DNA of 64,000 bases, from assembly GCA_963788935.1 (NCBI GenBank), contig CAWBIM010000004.1, forward strand, positions 1,054,001 to 1,118,000. The letters are read 5' to 3'. This DNA is from JAOPZW01 sp963788935 (GTDB lineage Bacteria; Actinomycetota; Thermoleophilia; Solirubrobacterales; Solirubrobacteraceae). The notes beneath the pieces are model-generated. The model ran no database searches. It was not told where the DNA came from and saw only the letters and a program-made list of their open reading frames with translations. The position numbers and the translations under genes were made by a program. This document shows, piece by piece, positions 8,937-18,598 of the stretch (within the stretch, counting starts at the first letter, position 1; each line of letters starts with the position of its first letter).

Positions 8937-9758
8937 GTGACGACGCTCGCGGTCGACGGCGCGGAGCTCTTCTACGAGCAGACCGGCGCCGGCCCCGACA
9001 TCGTGTGGCTCGCCGCCGGCGACCATCCCGGCGCGAACTGGCGGCGCTTCCAGACGCCCGCGTTCGAGCCCGGCTTCCGCAACACGACCTACGACGCGCG
9101 CGGCGTCGGGGCGACGACGACCGACGGCCCGCCGCCGTGGCCGATCCCCGAGCACGCGCGCGACGTCGCCGCCCTGATCGAGGCGGTCTGCGCGCCGCCG
9201 GTGTTCCTGGTCGGCCTGTCGATGGGCTCGCTCATCGCCACGGAGCTGGCCTGCACGCGGCCCGAGCTCGTGCGCGCGGCGCTCGTGATGGGCACGTGCG
9301 TGAAGAAGACCGGGTTCATCCGCGAGTGGGAGGAGGCCGAGATCGCGCTCCACGCGACCGGCGGCGGGCTGCCCGGCGACTTCGCGACGGCCCACTACGC
9401 GATGCTCTACTACCCCGCCGAGGTGCTCGGCGACGACGAGCTGTGGGCCCGGATCCGGCCGCTCGTCGCCCAGGACTTCGCCGACCGCGACGGGCGGATG
9501 CTCGCGGCGCAGTGGCAGGCGTGCCTGGACTACGACTCGTCGCCGATCCTGCCCGGGTGCGAGGTGCCGGTCGAGGCGATCGCGTTCTCGCACGACGTCC
9601 AGACGCCGCCGGCGCGCGTGCGCGAGGTCGCCGAGCTGGCGCCGCGCGGGCGCTTCCACCTGCTCGAGGGGCTCGGCCACGGCTCGGCGTTCGGGCACCG
9701 GCCCGAGGTCGTCAACGCCCGCCTGCGGGCGATCATCGAGGAGCACCTCGCGGGCTGA
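8937..9758 (+). CDS. alpha/beta hydrolase
   Basis: A 273-residue alpha/beta hydrolase fold protein. The nucleophile elbow GLSMGS places the catalytic serine at residue 95; the catalytic histidine is probable in EGLGHGSAFGH near the C-terminus and an acid in the AIAFSHD region. YDARGVGATT follows the pattern of the oxyanion-side loop in this superfamily. The GTG start at 8937 is 13 bases after the redoxin stop, so the two are probably co-transcribed. Substrate is unknown; esterase, lactonase or haloperoxidase-like activities are all possible. The 3' end overlaps a convergent acetyltransferase gene by 26 bases. Confidence 0.8.
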   Translation: MTTLAVDGAELFYEQTGAGPDIVWLAAGDHPGANWRRFQTPAFEPGFRNTTYDARGVGATTTDGPPPWPIPEHARDVAALIEAVCAPPVFLVGLSMGSLIATELACTRPELVRAALVMGTCVKKTGFIREWEEAEIALHATGGGLPGDFATAHYAMLYYPAEVLGDDELWARIRPLVAQDFADRDGRMLAAQWQACLDYDSSPILPGCEVPVEAIAFSHDVQTPPARVREVAELAPRGRFHLLEGLGHGSAFGHRPEVVNARLRAIIEEHLAG

Positions 9759-10221
9759 GCCGCCGGACGCGCCGGACGGTCCGCGCGCCGTCACCCGCGT
9801 CCACGACCTCGTCCACGTCGAACCCGAACTCGGCGAAGAACCCGCCCGCGACGGCGTTGCGCTCGTCGTGCTCGACGCGGACCTCCGGCGTCGTCGCCGC
9901 CTGCAGCAGCCGCTCGAGCAGCAGGCCACCGATCCCGCGGCTCTGCGCGTCCGGGTCGACGTAGAGCTTCCAGACCATCGTGCGCGCCGCGTCGACGCGG
10001 TCGAACTCGAGCAACCCGACGATGATGCCGTCGCGAGCGGCGGCGAGCATCCGGCCGTCGCGCACCGCCGCGCCGAGCGAGTACGCGTTGAAGAGCTCCT
10101 CGATCCCGCGCTCCACGGCCGCGCCGGGCAGGATGCCCGCGTACGTCGCGCGCCACGTCCGCACGCCGAGCGCCCGGAGCGCGGGGACGTCGCGCGCGGT
10201 CGCCGGGTAGACGAGGACCAC
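9733..10221 (-). CDS. GNAT N-acetyltransferase
   Basis: A 162-residue single-domain acetyltransferase. The acetyl-CoA loop is QSRGIGG at about residues 92-98, after the strand WKLYVDP; AVAGGFFAEFGFDVDE is the C-terminal acceptor-side helix and strand. The N-terminus (YPATARDVPALRALG) matches the usual first helix of RimI-like enzymes. Start is GTG 10221. It follows the ligase gene on the same strand with 12 bases between, so it could be the last gene of that transcript. Substrate not deducible. Confidence 0.85.
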   Translation of the reverse strand: MVLVYPATARDVPALRALGVRTWRATYAGILPGAAVERGIEELFNAYSLGAAVRDGRMLAAARDGIIVGLLEFDRVDAARTMVWKLYVDPDAQSRGIGGLLLERLLQAATTPEVRVEHDERNAVAGGFFAEFGFDVDEVVDAGDGARTVRRVRRLSPRGAPR

Positions 10222-10233
10222 GCCGCGGGCGCG

Positions 10234-11855
10234 TCAGTCCTCGCGGGCGGCCAGCTCGCGCTTGAGGACCTTGCCGGTCGAGTTGCGCGGCAGCTCCTCG
10301 AGGAACACGACCTCGCGCGGCACCTTGTAGCGGGCGAGGTTCGCCTTGACGTGATCCTGGAGCTCGTCGGCCGAGGCGTCCTGGCCGGCCTCGAGCACGA
10401 CGAACGCGCGCAGGCGCTGGCCGAACTCCTCGTCCTCGACGCCGACGACGGCGACCTCGCAGACCGCGGCGTGTCCGGCGAGGAGGTCCTCGACCTCGCG
10501 CGGGAAGACGTTCTCGCCGCCCGACACGATCATCTCGTCGTCGCGGCCGGCGACGAAGAGCCGGCCCTGGGGGTCGAAGTGGCCGACGTCGCCCGAGGAC
10601 ATCAGCCCGCCGACGACCTGCTTGCCGCCGCCGCCGGTGTAGCCGTCCATCGCCATCTCGTTGCCGACGAAGATCCGCCCGGTCTCGCCCGGGCCGACCT
10701 CGCGCGCCGTGCTCGTCGAGAAGCTTCACGACCGTCCCGCGCGGCGGGCGCCCGGCGGTGCCCGGCGCCTCGCGCAGGTCCTTCGGCGTCGCGATCGTCG
10801 CCCACGCCACCTCGGTCGAGCCGTAGAGGTTGTAGAGGACGTCGCCGAAGCGGTCCATCACCCGCAGCGCGAGCTCGCCCGGCAGGGCGCTGCCGCTGAC
10901 CGCGATCACGCGCAGCGCGCGCAGGTCGTAGCGCTCGATCGTCTCGGCCGGCAGCTCGAGCATGCGCTGGAGCATCACGGGGACGACGACGAGCGCCGTG
11001 CAGCCGTGCTGCGCCATCGCGCTCAGCGTGTCCTCGGGGTCGAACTTGCGGCGCATGACGAGCGTCGTGCTCAGCGCCATGCCCGAGCGTGAAGTGCGCG
11101 AAGCCCCAGGAGTGGAACATCGGGGCGGCGAGCATCGTGTGCTCGCGGGCGCGCAGCGGGATCATGCTGAACAGCGCGGCCGCGGGGTCGAGCGACTCGG
11201 GCTGGCGGCGCTGGGCCCCCTTCGGGCTGCCGGTCGTGCCGCTCGTGAGGATCACGACGCGGCCCTTCTGGGACGGCGGCTCGAGGTCGGTCGTGTCGCC
11301 GTCGCGGATGAGGTCCTCGAGGCGCGGGTCCTCGGCGGGCTCGTCGGCGTCGTGCCACGCGATGAACCGCGCGCGGCCCCGGCCCGCGTCGTGGACGAGG
11401 TTCTCGAACTCGGCGTCGTAGACGATCGCCGTCGGCTGCTCGCGCTGGGCGACCTCGGTGATCTGCGGGCCGGCGAACGCGGTGTTCAGGTACAGCGCGT
11501 GGGCGCCGAGCTTCGACAGCGCGACGGTCGTGTCGACGAAGCCGCGGTGGTTGCGGCACATGATCGCGACGCTCGAGCCCTGCCCCACCCCGCGGGCGCG
11601 CAGGGCGTTGGCCAGCGCGTTCGTGCGCTGGGCGACCTCGGCGAACGTGAGCGTCCCGAGGTCGTCGACGAGCGCCGTCGCGTCCGGGTGGCGGACCGCG
11701 CTGACGGTGTAGCCCGCGGCCGGCGTGGGGCCGAAGCCGCGCAGCGCGCGCAGCGCCTTGACGATCCGGTCCGGGCGCGTCGGCGTCACGATCCCGGCGC
11801 CCGCCAGCGTGCGGGCCGTGAAGAGTTTCTGCCGGATCCGGTCCTGGGCGGTCAC
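10234..11855 (-). CDS. acyl-CoA ligase, AMP-binding (two frame breaks)
   Basis: Bridging two +1 breaks gives about 539 residues of one adenylate-forming enzyme. Segments in order: TLTFAEVAQRTNALA, the nucleotide motif ILTSGTTGSPKGAQR (about 205-219), LAAPMFHSWGFAHFTLG, then after the first break (extra G in a GGG at 11082-11084) MALSTTLVMRRKFDPE and LYGSTEVAW. After the second break (about 10708) come GYTGGGG, GDVGHFD, GRDDEMIVSGGENVFP and the lysine motif RNSTGKVLKREL. Length is 3n+2, as two extra bases predict. Start GTG 11855 is preceded by TAGGTT at 8 bases. Substrate is probably a fatty or aryl acid; the cell has at least two other enzymes of this type here. Confidence 0.75.
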
Positions 11856-11863
11856 GGGACGGA

Positions 11864-11869
11864 AACCTA
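11864..11869 (-). promoter_or_regulatory. candidate leaderless -10 element TAGGTT
   Basis: TAGGTT on the minus strand ends 8 bases before the GTG at 11855 and includes the TAG stop of the upstream gene. It would allow the ligase to be expressed independently of that gene. Confidence 0.4.
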
Positions 11870-12791
11870 GTTCTTTCGCGGCAGGGCGAGGTCCTCCGGG
11901 GTCTCGCCGCGCTCGATGAGCGCGTGGATGGCCGCGGCGCGGCGCGGGTTGAGGAACACGTGGCGCTGGCCGACGCTCGGCTTCTCGGCGAGCAGGCCCG
12001 CCTCGAGCAGCGCCTCGCCGACGGCCTCGGCGAGGTTGCGGTCGTTGCCCGCGAACCCGCGCGCGAGGTGGGCGAACTCCGTGTGGTAGCCGCCCCACTT
12101 GCCCATCCCGTTGAGCCGCTGCAGGATCCGCCGGGCGACGCGGCGCGCGGGGTCGGGGTCGTCGTGCGGGCGGGCGACGCCGCCGTCGGCCGCGGCGTCG
12201 AGCAGGGCGAAGACCGCCTCCTCGTGCTCGGCGACCGAGGCGCGGTCGGCCGGGCGCCCGCCGAGCGCGGCGACCGTCGCGGCCAGCACGAGCGGGTGCG
12301 CCCCGCCGATCGGCGGGCGCAGCTCGCCCACGTCGGCGAGGACGAAGGCGGGGACCGCGAGGGCGCGGGCGCGCAGGCGGTCGGCCCCCTCGAGCTGGCC
12401 CTCGAACGCGACGCGGGACGAGGTCGGCGTCGTCGGGGTCGCCGGGGACCTCGAGCACGAGGCTCGAGCCGATCGCGCCGGTCTTCAGCGCGGCGGTGCC
12501 CGCGACCTCGACGAGCGCGCCGACGAGCGCGGCGACGAGCACCCACGCGCGATCGCCGGCGGCGCGCGCGTCGGCGCCGAGGCGGGCGTCGACCGGAGCG
12601 ACGGCGCGCAGTCCGGCCGCCGCGGGCGCGACGGCGACGGTGACCGGCGCGTCGTAGCCCGAGCGCTTGCGCTCGAGCTCGGCCGCCCCGCGGGTCAGCT
12701 CCTCGGCGAGCAGGGTCCGCAGCCGGGCCGCGGTCTCGGGCCCGGCGGCCAGTCCTCCGGCCGCCTCGAGCGCCGCGCCCAGCTCGTCCAT
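11867..12791 (-). CDS. conserved hypothetical protein (one frame break)
   Basis: I do not recognise this family. Bridging a +1 break at about 12411-12424 gives about 307 residues without signal peptide or membrane segment. The first half is alanine-rich with a long helical N-terminus (LRTLLAEELTRGAAELERK) and a hydrophobic stretch AWVLVAALVGALVEVAG. The second half has a WGGYHTEFAHLARGF segment that follows LQRLNGMGK, and ends with ALIERGETPEDLAL. The latter part looks like a small helical winged domain, but that is only an impression. It is followed at 11 bases by the acyl-CoA ligase, the only contextual clue. ATG 12791 has GGAGG immediately upstream and TAGCCT at 6 bases. Confidence 0.6.
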
Positions 12792-12797
12792 GCCTCC

Positions 12798-12803
12798 AGG
12801 CTA
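12798..12803 (-). promoter_or_regulatory. candidate -10 element TAGCCT
   Basis: TAGCCT sits 6 bases before ATG 12791 on the minus strand. The spacer is GGAGGC, which could alternatively serve as a ribosome binding site for a longer transcript. Confidence 0.35.
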
Positions 12804-12821
12804 CGCGCCCGCGGTGCGCGG

Positions 12822-15445
12822 TCAGCGGGCGCGGACGCGTGACCCGGCGGGCGACCGAGCGCGTCTGGCCCCGGCCGTCGCGGACGGCGACGGTGACGGT
12901 GACCGGCAGCGACGTGATTCGCGCCGACCGCAGGCGCCGGAGCGTCTTCGCGCCCATCGCCAGCCCGAAGGTCCGCCGCCCCGCCCCCGGCAGCCGCCGG
13001 GTCACGCGGGCCAGCCGCGTGGCGGTCAGCCCGGCGCGGCGCGCGCGGACGCGCGTGACGGTCATGGTCGCCGTCGCCTGGCAGCGGTTCGAGCAGCCCA
13101 CGGTGAACGTGACGCGCCCACGGCCGCGCGAGCGGGCCACGGTCGCGGTCGGCCGCGCGAACACGCGCACACGGGCGACGGCGCTCGCCGGGACCGCCTG
13201 CGGCGTCGCACCCCCGGCCGCCGCGGACGCGGGCGCGCCGCCGGTCGGTGGCGGGTCGAACCTCTCGACCGGCCGCGGGTCGGTCGATCCCGTGGTGGCG
13301 GCGCTGAAGCCCATGCCGCGCCGCGCGAACACGGTCCAGATCGCGCCGACGTGGACGCCGCCGAAGGCGGCCACGTCCGCCTGGAGGATCGCGTTGCGCT
13401 CCTCGAGGAACGACGGCTGCGGCGGCGAGAGCCGCATCCCGCCGGTGATGACCGCCTCCGCCGTGCGCGAGCCGAGGGCGTCGCGCAGGTCCCACAGCGT
13501 CTGGGCCCAGATCTCGCCGTTGGCGTGGACGTCGCCGGCCGCCTTGATGCGGCCGAGGTCGCCGAACGTGTAGCCCCCGGAGCCCGCCGTCGCCGTGCCC
13601 GGGCAGCGCGCGGCGGCCGCGCCGACCGGGCAGTCGATCGCCTCGGTCCGGATCCCGTGGAACGCGGCCGGCGCGTCGACGTAGGCGCCCATGTCGATCT
13701 CGCCCGGCAGCGTCGTGTCCGGCTGGCGGCCCTCGGCGACGAGCGCGTCCTTGGCGTACCAGTCGCTCCAGCCCTCGCCCATCGCCGCCGCCTGCAGCGT
13801 GTCGAGCGCGCCCGCGCCGGTCGCGGTGGTGATCAGGCGGTTCGACAGGCCGTGCGTGTACTCGTGGAAGACGATCGAGGCGTCGTCGCCGCCGTTGACG
13901 TCGCGGAAGGGCGACGCGTTGGGCGGCGGCAGCGTGTTGTTGAAGAACAGGTACATCTGCATCACCGGCGACTGGCCGTCGGGCAGCGTGACCATGTTCG
14001 CGTTGTCGAGGTGCCGGCCGTCCGGCAGCACGCCGCCGTTGGTCGTCGCGCCGTCGTCGGTCTGCGCGACGAGCGCGTCGCCGCCCGCGGCCTCGAAGTT
14101 CCCGGACGCCGCGTCGAAGCCGATCGGGGCGGCCGCGAGGTGGTCGTGGAAGCGGTTGACGGACCAGAAGACCTGCACCGCGTTCTGGGCGCGGTTCGTC
14201 TCCCAGCTGCTGCCGACGCCGGCATCCCACGAGCACAGGTGCCCGGCGTCGCACGCGCCGAAGTCGTTGGAGCCGTTGAAGCTCTCGAACGGGTAGAGGC
14301 CGGGAGCGACGTCCTCGCCGGGATCCGGGGCCGGGACGACCGGGTCGACGGAGGCGTCGTCGAGGTCGCTCCAGACGTGGGCGTTGGGGCCGGCGAGGGT
14401 CGTCGCCGTCGCCGGATCCGTGAGGTAGTCGTCGAGCGGCACCTGCTCCTGGACGCCGCCGGTCGCGGCGCCCGGGTAGTTCCCGAAGACGAGGCCGTCG
14501 ACGCCCTTGGCCAGGTTCGCGCGACGCAGGATGCCGCCGGTCGCGGCGTCGACCACCGTGTCGTACCACGCGTCCGCCCGCGCCTGCGTAGACGACCTCC
14601 CAGGCCAGGCGTACGCCGCGCGTATCGCCGAACAGCACGAGCGCGGCGCGGTCGCCCGTGCTGAAGGTCGTGTCCCGGCGCGGGCCGCTCGGGCCGGACG
14701 TGACCGTGGCCTCATGGTCGACGCCCGCGTCCTGCGCAACGGCGGCGCGGGCGTCGGTCGCCGACAGCGCCGGGGTCAGCGCGGTCGTGTCGAGCCCGGC
14801 GCGCGGGGCGCCGGCGAGCGCGATCACGCGGCCGTCGGCGTCGACGCTCGCGCGCAGGTCGTTGTCGAGCAGCGGCACACCCCCGGCCTCCTGGCGCCAG
14901 CGCAGGTAGGTGACGCCGCCGACCGTCGTCCGCCGCGCGAGGCGCAGCGTGGCGAGGTCGGCCGGGTCGAGGCCGAGCGCGGCGGCGTTGGCGCCGACGT
15001 AGCCCAGCGCGACGTCGGCCGCGTCGCCCGGCTGCGGGCCCGTGAGCGCGCCGTCGAGACGGCCGACCACGCGGGGTGTGGCCGTGATCGGGTCGACGTC
15101 GAGGACGGCGTGGCCGCCCAACCGCGCCACGAGCCTCTCGCGGGCGCCGCGGGCGCCCGCCGACAGGGTGCGCAGCGGGGCGGCGCCGGGGGCCGAGCGG
15201 GCGCGGACCGTCGGGGTGCGGATGTCGGTGAACGGCCGCGGCTGCGCGGACGCCGGCGGCCGCGGGAACGCGGGGCGCTCGGCGGCGGACGCGACCGCCG
15301 GCAGCGCGGCCAGCGCGACGGCGGCCACGGTGCCGCCCAGGGGCAACCGGCGCGCGGAACGCGCGGACCGTCGCCGACGCGGCGGCGGGTGGGGGCTCGG
15401 GGCGTCGAGGCGTCGGGCCGCGAGCAGAGGGGACGGGGTGGTCAC
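12822..15445 (-). CDS. secreted M36 (fungalysin-like) metallopeptidase (two frame breaks)
   Basis: About 873 residues after bridging +1 breaks at 14577-14579 (extra base in CCC) and near 12835. A twin-basic N-terminus then LGGTVAAVALAALPAVASA gives an export signal. An FTP-type propeptide follows (LGYVGANAAALGL, VGGVTYLRWRQEAGGVPL). The catalytic domain has the zinc site HEYTHGLSNRL and the third ligand Glu in GEGWSDWYA, both diagnostic of M36. The C-terminal 150 residues are an Ig/PKD-like beta-sandwich rich in Val/Thr/Arg. Start is taken as GTG 15445 (VTTPSPLLAARR); no good ribosome site is visible. The stop at 12822 needs the second break, otherwise the frame runs on into the next gene. 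It probably degrades extracellular protein. Confidence 0.75.
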
Positions 15446-15489
15446 GTGGGGGGCGTGGAGCGTGGCAGGGGGCGGGGGAACGTGCGCCG

Positions 15490-15542
15490 GCCGGGCGCTA
15501 GGCCCGGCGGCGCGCGCCGAGCGGGTCGTTCGCTCGGCGCGC
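15490..15542. terminator. two adjacent perfect hairpins (terminator or attenuator)
   Basis: GCCGGGC and GCCCGGC pair around a 5-base loop at 15490-15508. Directly next to it a 12-base perfect stem (GCGCGCCGAGCG) with a 7-base loop spans 15512-15542. Neither is followed by a T-run on either strand. They lie 45-97 bases upstream of the M36 peptidase start, so they could be a leader structure for it, or terminate a transcript coming from the short ORF upstream. Confidence 0.4.
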
Positions 15543-15740
15543 GGCGGGCCGGACGCCGGTGGCGCGCCCGATCGCGTCACGGACAATGGGCAGCGCAACG
15601 TCGCGCGCGCGGGCCACGGCGAGCGCGACTGGCGGGAGCACCGCGATCGCGAGGGCGGCGATCGGCAGTGGCCGCAGCTCGCCGTGGCACTGTCGCGCGA
15701 CGTGCGCGCCCGGAGTCTGGAGCGACCGGGTCCCGCGCAC
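15498..15740 (-). CDS. possible small membrane protein (doubtful)
   Basis: An 80-residue frame from a GTG start, with one hydrophobic stretch (LPIAALAIAVLPPVALAVA) and arginine-rich ends. A TAGCCT lies 12 bases upstream. Its stop lies inside the first of two strong hairpins. The only other content of the 405-base gap 15446-15850 is those hairpins. High-GC DNA yields open frames of this length by chance, so this may be a leader region of the M36 gene instead. Confidence 0.25.
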   Translation of the reverse strand: MRGTRSLQTPGAHVARQCHGELRPLPIAALAIAVLPPVALAVARARDVALPIVRDAIGRATGVRPAARRANDPLGARRRA

Positions 15741-15850
15741 GGGCCGGTTGAGAGGCTAGATCGTCGCCCGTGCGCGACCGAGAGCAGATCCCGCACATCG
15801 GGCGCGGGATCCCGTATCTCTGCGGCCGCCCGGCTTGCCATGATTCCCGC

Positions 15851-16126
15851 GTGTCCGACACCGTCGCGCGCCGCGTCGTCGTCCATGGCTCCGTGCAGGG
15901 CGTGTTCTTCCGCGAGTCGACCCGCAAGGCCGCGGAGTCGCACGACGTGGGCGGCTGGGTGCGCAACAACGGCGACGGCACGGTCGAGGCCCTGTTCGAG
16001 GGCGCGCCCGACGCCGTCGATGCGCTCGTCGCCTTCGTCCACGACGGCCCGAACGCGGCGCGGGTCGACCGCGTGGACGTCACCGACGCCGCGCCCGAGG
16101 GCCACGACGGCTTCGCCGTCCGCTGA
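15851..16126 (+). CDS. acyP: acylphosphatase
   Basis: A 91-residue acylphosphatase, which hydrolyses carboxyl-phosphate bonds. The signature VHGSVQGVFFRES gives the phosphate-binding Arg (R21), and GGWVRNNGDGTVEA gives the catalytic Asn (N39). Length matches the family exactly when the GTG at 15851 is used; the open frame upstream (from 15770) has no family sequence. It stands alone between divergent and convergent peptidase genes. Confidence 0.9.
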   Translation: MSDTVARRVVVHGSVQGVFFRESTRKAAESHDVGGWVRNNGDGTVEALFEGAPDAVDALVAFVHDGPNAARVDRVDVTDAAPEGHDGFAVR

Positions 16127-16141
16127 GCCGCCCGCGCCCGC

Positions 16142-17552
16142 TCAGTCCGCGAGCGACCGCAGCGCCGCCTCGACCGCGTCCGCGATCGTCTCGACCGAGC
16201 CGCGGTCGACGTTCTGAAGCGTGTCGCAGGCGCGGTGGTAGCAGGGGTCCGCGGGGCGCCCGGCGGTCGCGCCGAAGCGCTCCGCGCTCGCGGCGCTCAC
16301 CCGCCCCGAGGCCCCGGTGAACACGCCGCCGACCTCGATCCCGGCACGCTGGAACGCCGCGTGGTCCGAGGCGCCGCCGATCGAGCTCGCGTTCGGCGCG
16401 GGGCCGCGGGCGTCCAGCGCGCGGCGCAGCGCCGCCTCCGTGTCGCCGCTGCCGTAGGTCTCGAGCACGGCGTTGGGCGAGCCGACCATGTCGAGGTTCA
16501 CGTAGGAGCGGATGCGGCGACGCTCGGCGGCGGAGAGCCCGCGCACGTAGGCGCGCGAGCCGTAGAGCCCGAGCTCCTCGGCCGTCCAGAACCCGAGGCG
16601 CAGCGTGGCGCGCGGGCGCGGCCCGTGGCCGAGGCGGGCCGCGAGCGCGAGCAGCGTCGCGGTGCCCGAGCCGTCGTCGTTGATCCCCGGGCCCGCCGGC
16701 ACCGAGTCGATGTGGGCGCCGGCCATGACCACGCGGCCGCCGTCCGCGCCGGGCAGCTCGGCGAGCACGTCGCGCGCCGTGCGGCGCTCCGAGACCGCGT
16801 CGACGCGCACCTGCACCGGGCCGCCCGGCCGCGCGAGCGCCGCGCCCGCGTCGGCGTCGACCGCGACGGCGGGGATGCGGACGCCCGGGGCGCCGAGCGT
16901 CCCCGACACCGGCCCGCGGTCGCCGGTCGCGTCCCGGTCCTCGACGAGGATCGCCGTCGCGCCGGCCGCCTGGGCGCGCCGCGCCTTGGCGGCGAACGGG
17001 CACACCCCGCGGCGCACGAGCGCGATCTGCCCGCGCGGGAAGCCGTCCCAGTCACCCGCCCGGCAGCCGGCGTCGGCCCGCCCGCCGCCGACGACCCGCA
17101 CCGGCGCGCGCGCCGTCCCGCCGGACGAGTACGCGAGCGTGCGGACGTCGCGATCGGCGGCGAGGCGGCGCCCGCCTGCGAGCGCGACGACCGGCGGGCG
17201 GCGCTCGTCGAAGAACGGGAACGTCACCCGCTGGAAGCGGACCGTCCAGCCCGCCGCCCGCAGCCGCGCGGCGACGAGGTCCTCGGTCGCCACGCCGCCG
17301 GGCGTCCCCGCCGCGCGGGTCGCCGCCGTTGCGCCGCCCGATCGCGTCGAGGGCCTGCAGGTGCGGCCACGGGTCGGCGGACGCGGCGCCCGGCGCCGCC
17401 CGTCCCGGCGCGGTGGTCGCCGGGCCGGTCCCGGCGGAGGTCTGCGTCCCGTCGCCCCGCGCGTCGTCCCGCGCCGCCGCGGCGCCGTCCCCGCCCCCGC
17501 CGCAGCCGGCCAGGGCGGCGCAGGTCGCGGCGGCGAGCAGCCAGGAACGCAC
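16142..17552 (-). CDS. M28 aminopeptidase lipoprotein with PA domain (one frame break)
   Basis: About 469 residues after bridging a +1 break at about 17305-17318; the bridge recreates the family motif RAGTPGG. The N-terminus LLAAATCAALAGC is a lipoprotein signal with the lipidated Cys at residue 17, followed by a low-complexity Gly/Ala/Thr linker. A PA insert domain (VCPFAAKARRAQAAGATAI) precedes the catalytic part. Zinc ligands fit M28: AHIDSVPAGPGINDDGSG (His, Asp), AEELGLYGSRAY (Glu-Glu), NLDMVGSP (Asp) and a C-terminal His in YHRACDT. It is exported and anchored, and should release amino acids from peptides. The stop is 15 bases from the convergent acylphosphatase. Confidence 0.8.
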
Positions 17553-17588
17553 GCCGCCCAGGATGGCGGGCGGGCCGTCAGGTGGACG

Positions 17589-18101
17589 TCAGAGGCCGGC
17601 GTCGGCGACCGCGCGCTCGAACGCCGCGCGGGCGTCGTCGCCGCGGACGGTGAAGACGACGCGCTCGAGCCGGCTGCCGGAGTCGAGGTGCCGGCGCACC
17701 TCGTCGGCCTCGATCTCGGCCGCGTCGGCGACCGGGAAGCCGCCGACGCCGGTGCCGAACGCGACGAGCGCCAGCGACTTCGCCCCGAGCTCCTCGGCCT
17801 TCCACAGCGTGGCCGCGGTCGCGCGGCGGATGATGTCGGCCGACGTCGGGCCCCCGAGGCGCATCGTCGCGGCGTGGATGACCCACCGGGCGGGCATGTC
17901 GCCCGCGGTGGTCTCGACGGCCGCGCCGAGGGCGATCGGCCCGCGCCGGTCGCTCTCCTTCTGCACGGCCGGACCGCCCGCCCGCGAGATCGCGCCCGCG
18001 ACCCCGCCGCCGTGGGCGAGGTCGGTGTTCGCCGCGTTGGCGATCGCGTCGACCTCGAGGGTCGTGATGTCGGTCTCGAGGACCTCGACCTTCGCCGCCA
18101 T
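17589..18101 (-). CDS. macro-domain protein (ADP-ribose / O-acetyl-ADP-ribose hydrolase type)
   Basis: A 170-residue stand-alone macro domain. NAANTDLAHGGGVAGAI is the canonical ADP-ribose binding and catalytic loop, VIHAAT and FGTGVGGFP supply the diphosphate-binding loop. Related enzymes remove ADP-ribose from proteins or deacetylate O-acetyl-ADP-ribose. It starts 14 bases after the DivIVA-like gene and so is probably the last gene of the recG-rsmD-coaD operon. Cytoplasmic; no other domain. Confidence 0.88.
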   Translation of the reverse strand: MAAKVEVLETDITTLEVDAIANAANTDLAHGGGVAGAISRAGGPAVQKESDRRGPIALGAAVETTAGDMPARWVIHAATMRLGGPTSADIIRRATAATLWKAEELGAKSLALVAFGTGVGGFPVADAAEIEADEVRRHLDSGSRLERVVFTVRGDDARAAFERAVADAGL

Positions 18102-18115
18102 CGGAGTGCGGCGGC

Positions 18116-18580
18116 CTAGGCGACTTCGGCCGGCTCGTCCTTGCCCTGCAGGCGCTCGCGCCCGCGCTGGACGGCGGCGATGAACTTCGTGAGGTTGACC
18201 TCGAGCGTGTTGAGGATCTCGTCGGCGTAGTCCTCGGCCCCGAGGCGGATCTCCCGCTCGCGGCCGCGCGCGTCCTCGATGATGTCCTCGGCCGCGCGCT
18301 CGGCCTGCTTGGTGACCTCCTGGTCGGACACGAGCTGCGTCTGGCGCTCGCGCGCCTCCTTGACGATCCGCTCGGCCTCCCGCTTGGCCTCCGCGAGCAT
18401 CTCCTGACGCTCCTTGACGATCCAGCGCGCCTGCTTGATCTCCTCGGGGATCGTCGCGCGCATCTGGTCGAGGATGTCGTAGATCTCCTCCTTGTCCACG
18501 CGCACCTGGTCCGTCAGGGGGACGGGCTTCGCGTTGTGGACGAGATCGTCGAGCTTGTCGATGAGGACCAGGACGTCCAT
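18116..18580 (-). CDS. DivIVA/SepIVA-like coiled-coil protein
   Basis: A 154-residue, almost entirely helical protein. A short N-terminal segment (VLVLIDKLDDLVHNAKPVP) is followed by charged heptad-rich coiled coil from about residue 40 to 130 (KERQEMLAEAKREAERIVK, TKQAERAAEDIIEDARG), and a C-terminal helix LEVNLTKFIAAVQRGRERL. This layout is that of mycobacterial SepIVA/Rv2927c and of proteins often mislabelled ATP synthase subunit b. Position after coaD and rsmD agrees with a cell-envelope/division role. I prefer ATG 18580; GTG 18586 would add two residues. No strong ribosome site is visible. Confidence 0.7.
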   Translation of the reverse strand: MDVLVLIDKLDDLVHNAKPVPLTDQVRVDKEEIYDILDQMRATIPEEIKQARWIVKERQEMLAEAKREAERIVKEARERQTQLVSDQEVTKQAERAAEDIIEDARGREREIRLGAEDYADEILNTLEVNLTKFIAAVQRGRERLQGKDEPAEVA

Positions 18581-18598
18581 GGGCACCCGTTCTGTTCG

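Noticed and set aside
10602..12791. A 729-codon frame joining the hypothetical protein to the acyl-CoA ligase
   Set aside because: The middle is low-information Arg/Pro sequence; bridging the +1 break gives a normal end with TAG at 11867, and the ligase has its own start at 11855.
18116..18580. ATP synthase F0 subunit b
   Set aside because: The coiled coil resembles subunit b, but there is no N-terminal membrane helix and no other atp gene nearby; the DivIVA/SepIVA-like reading and the coaD neighbourhood fit better.
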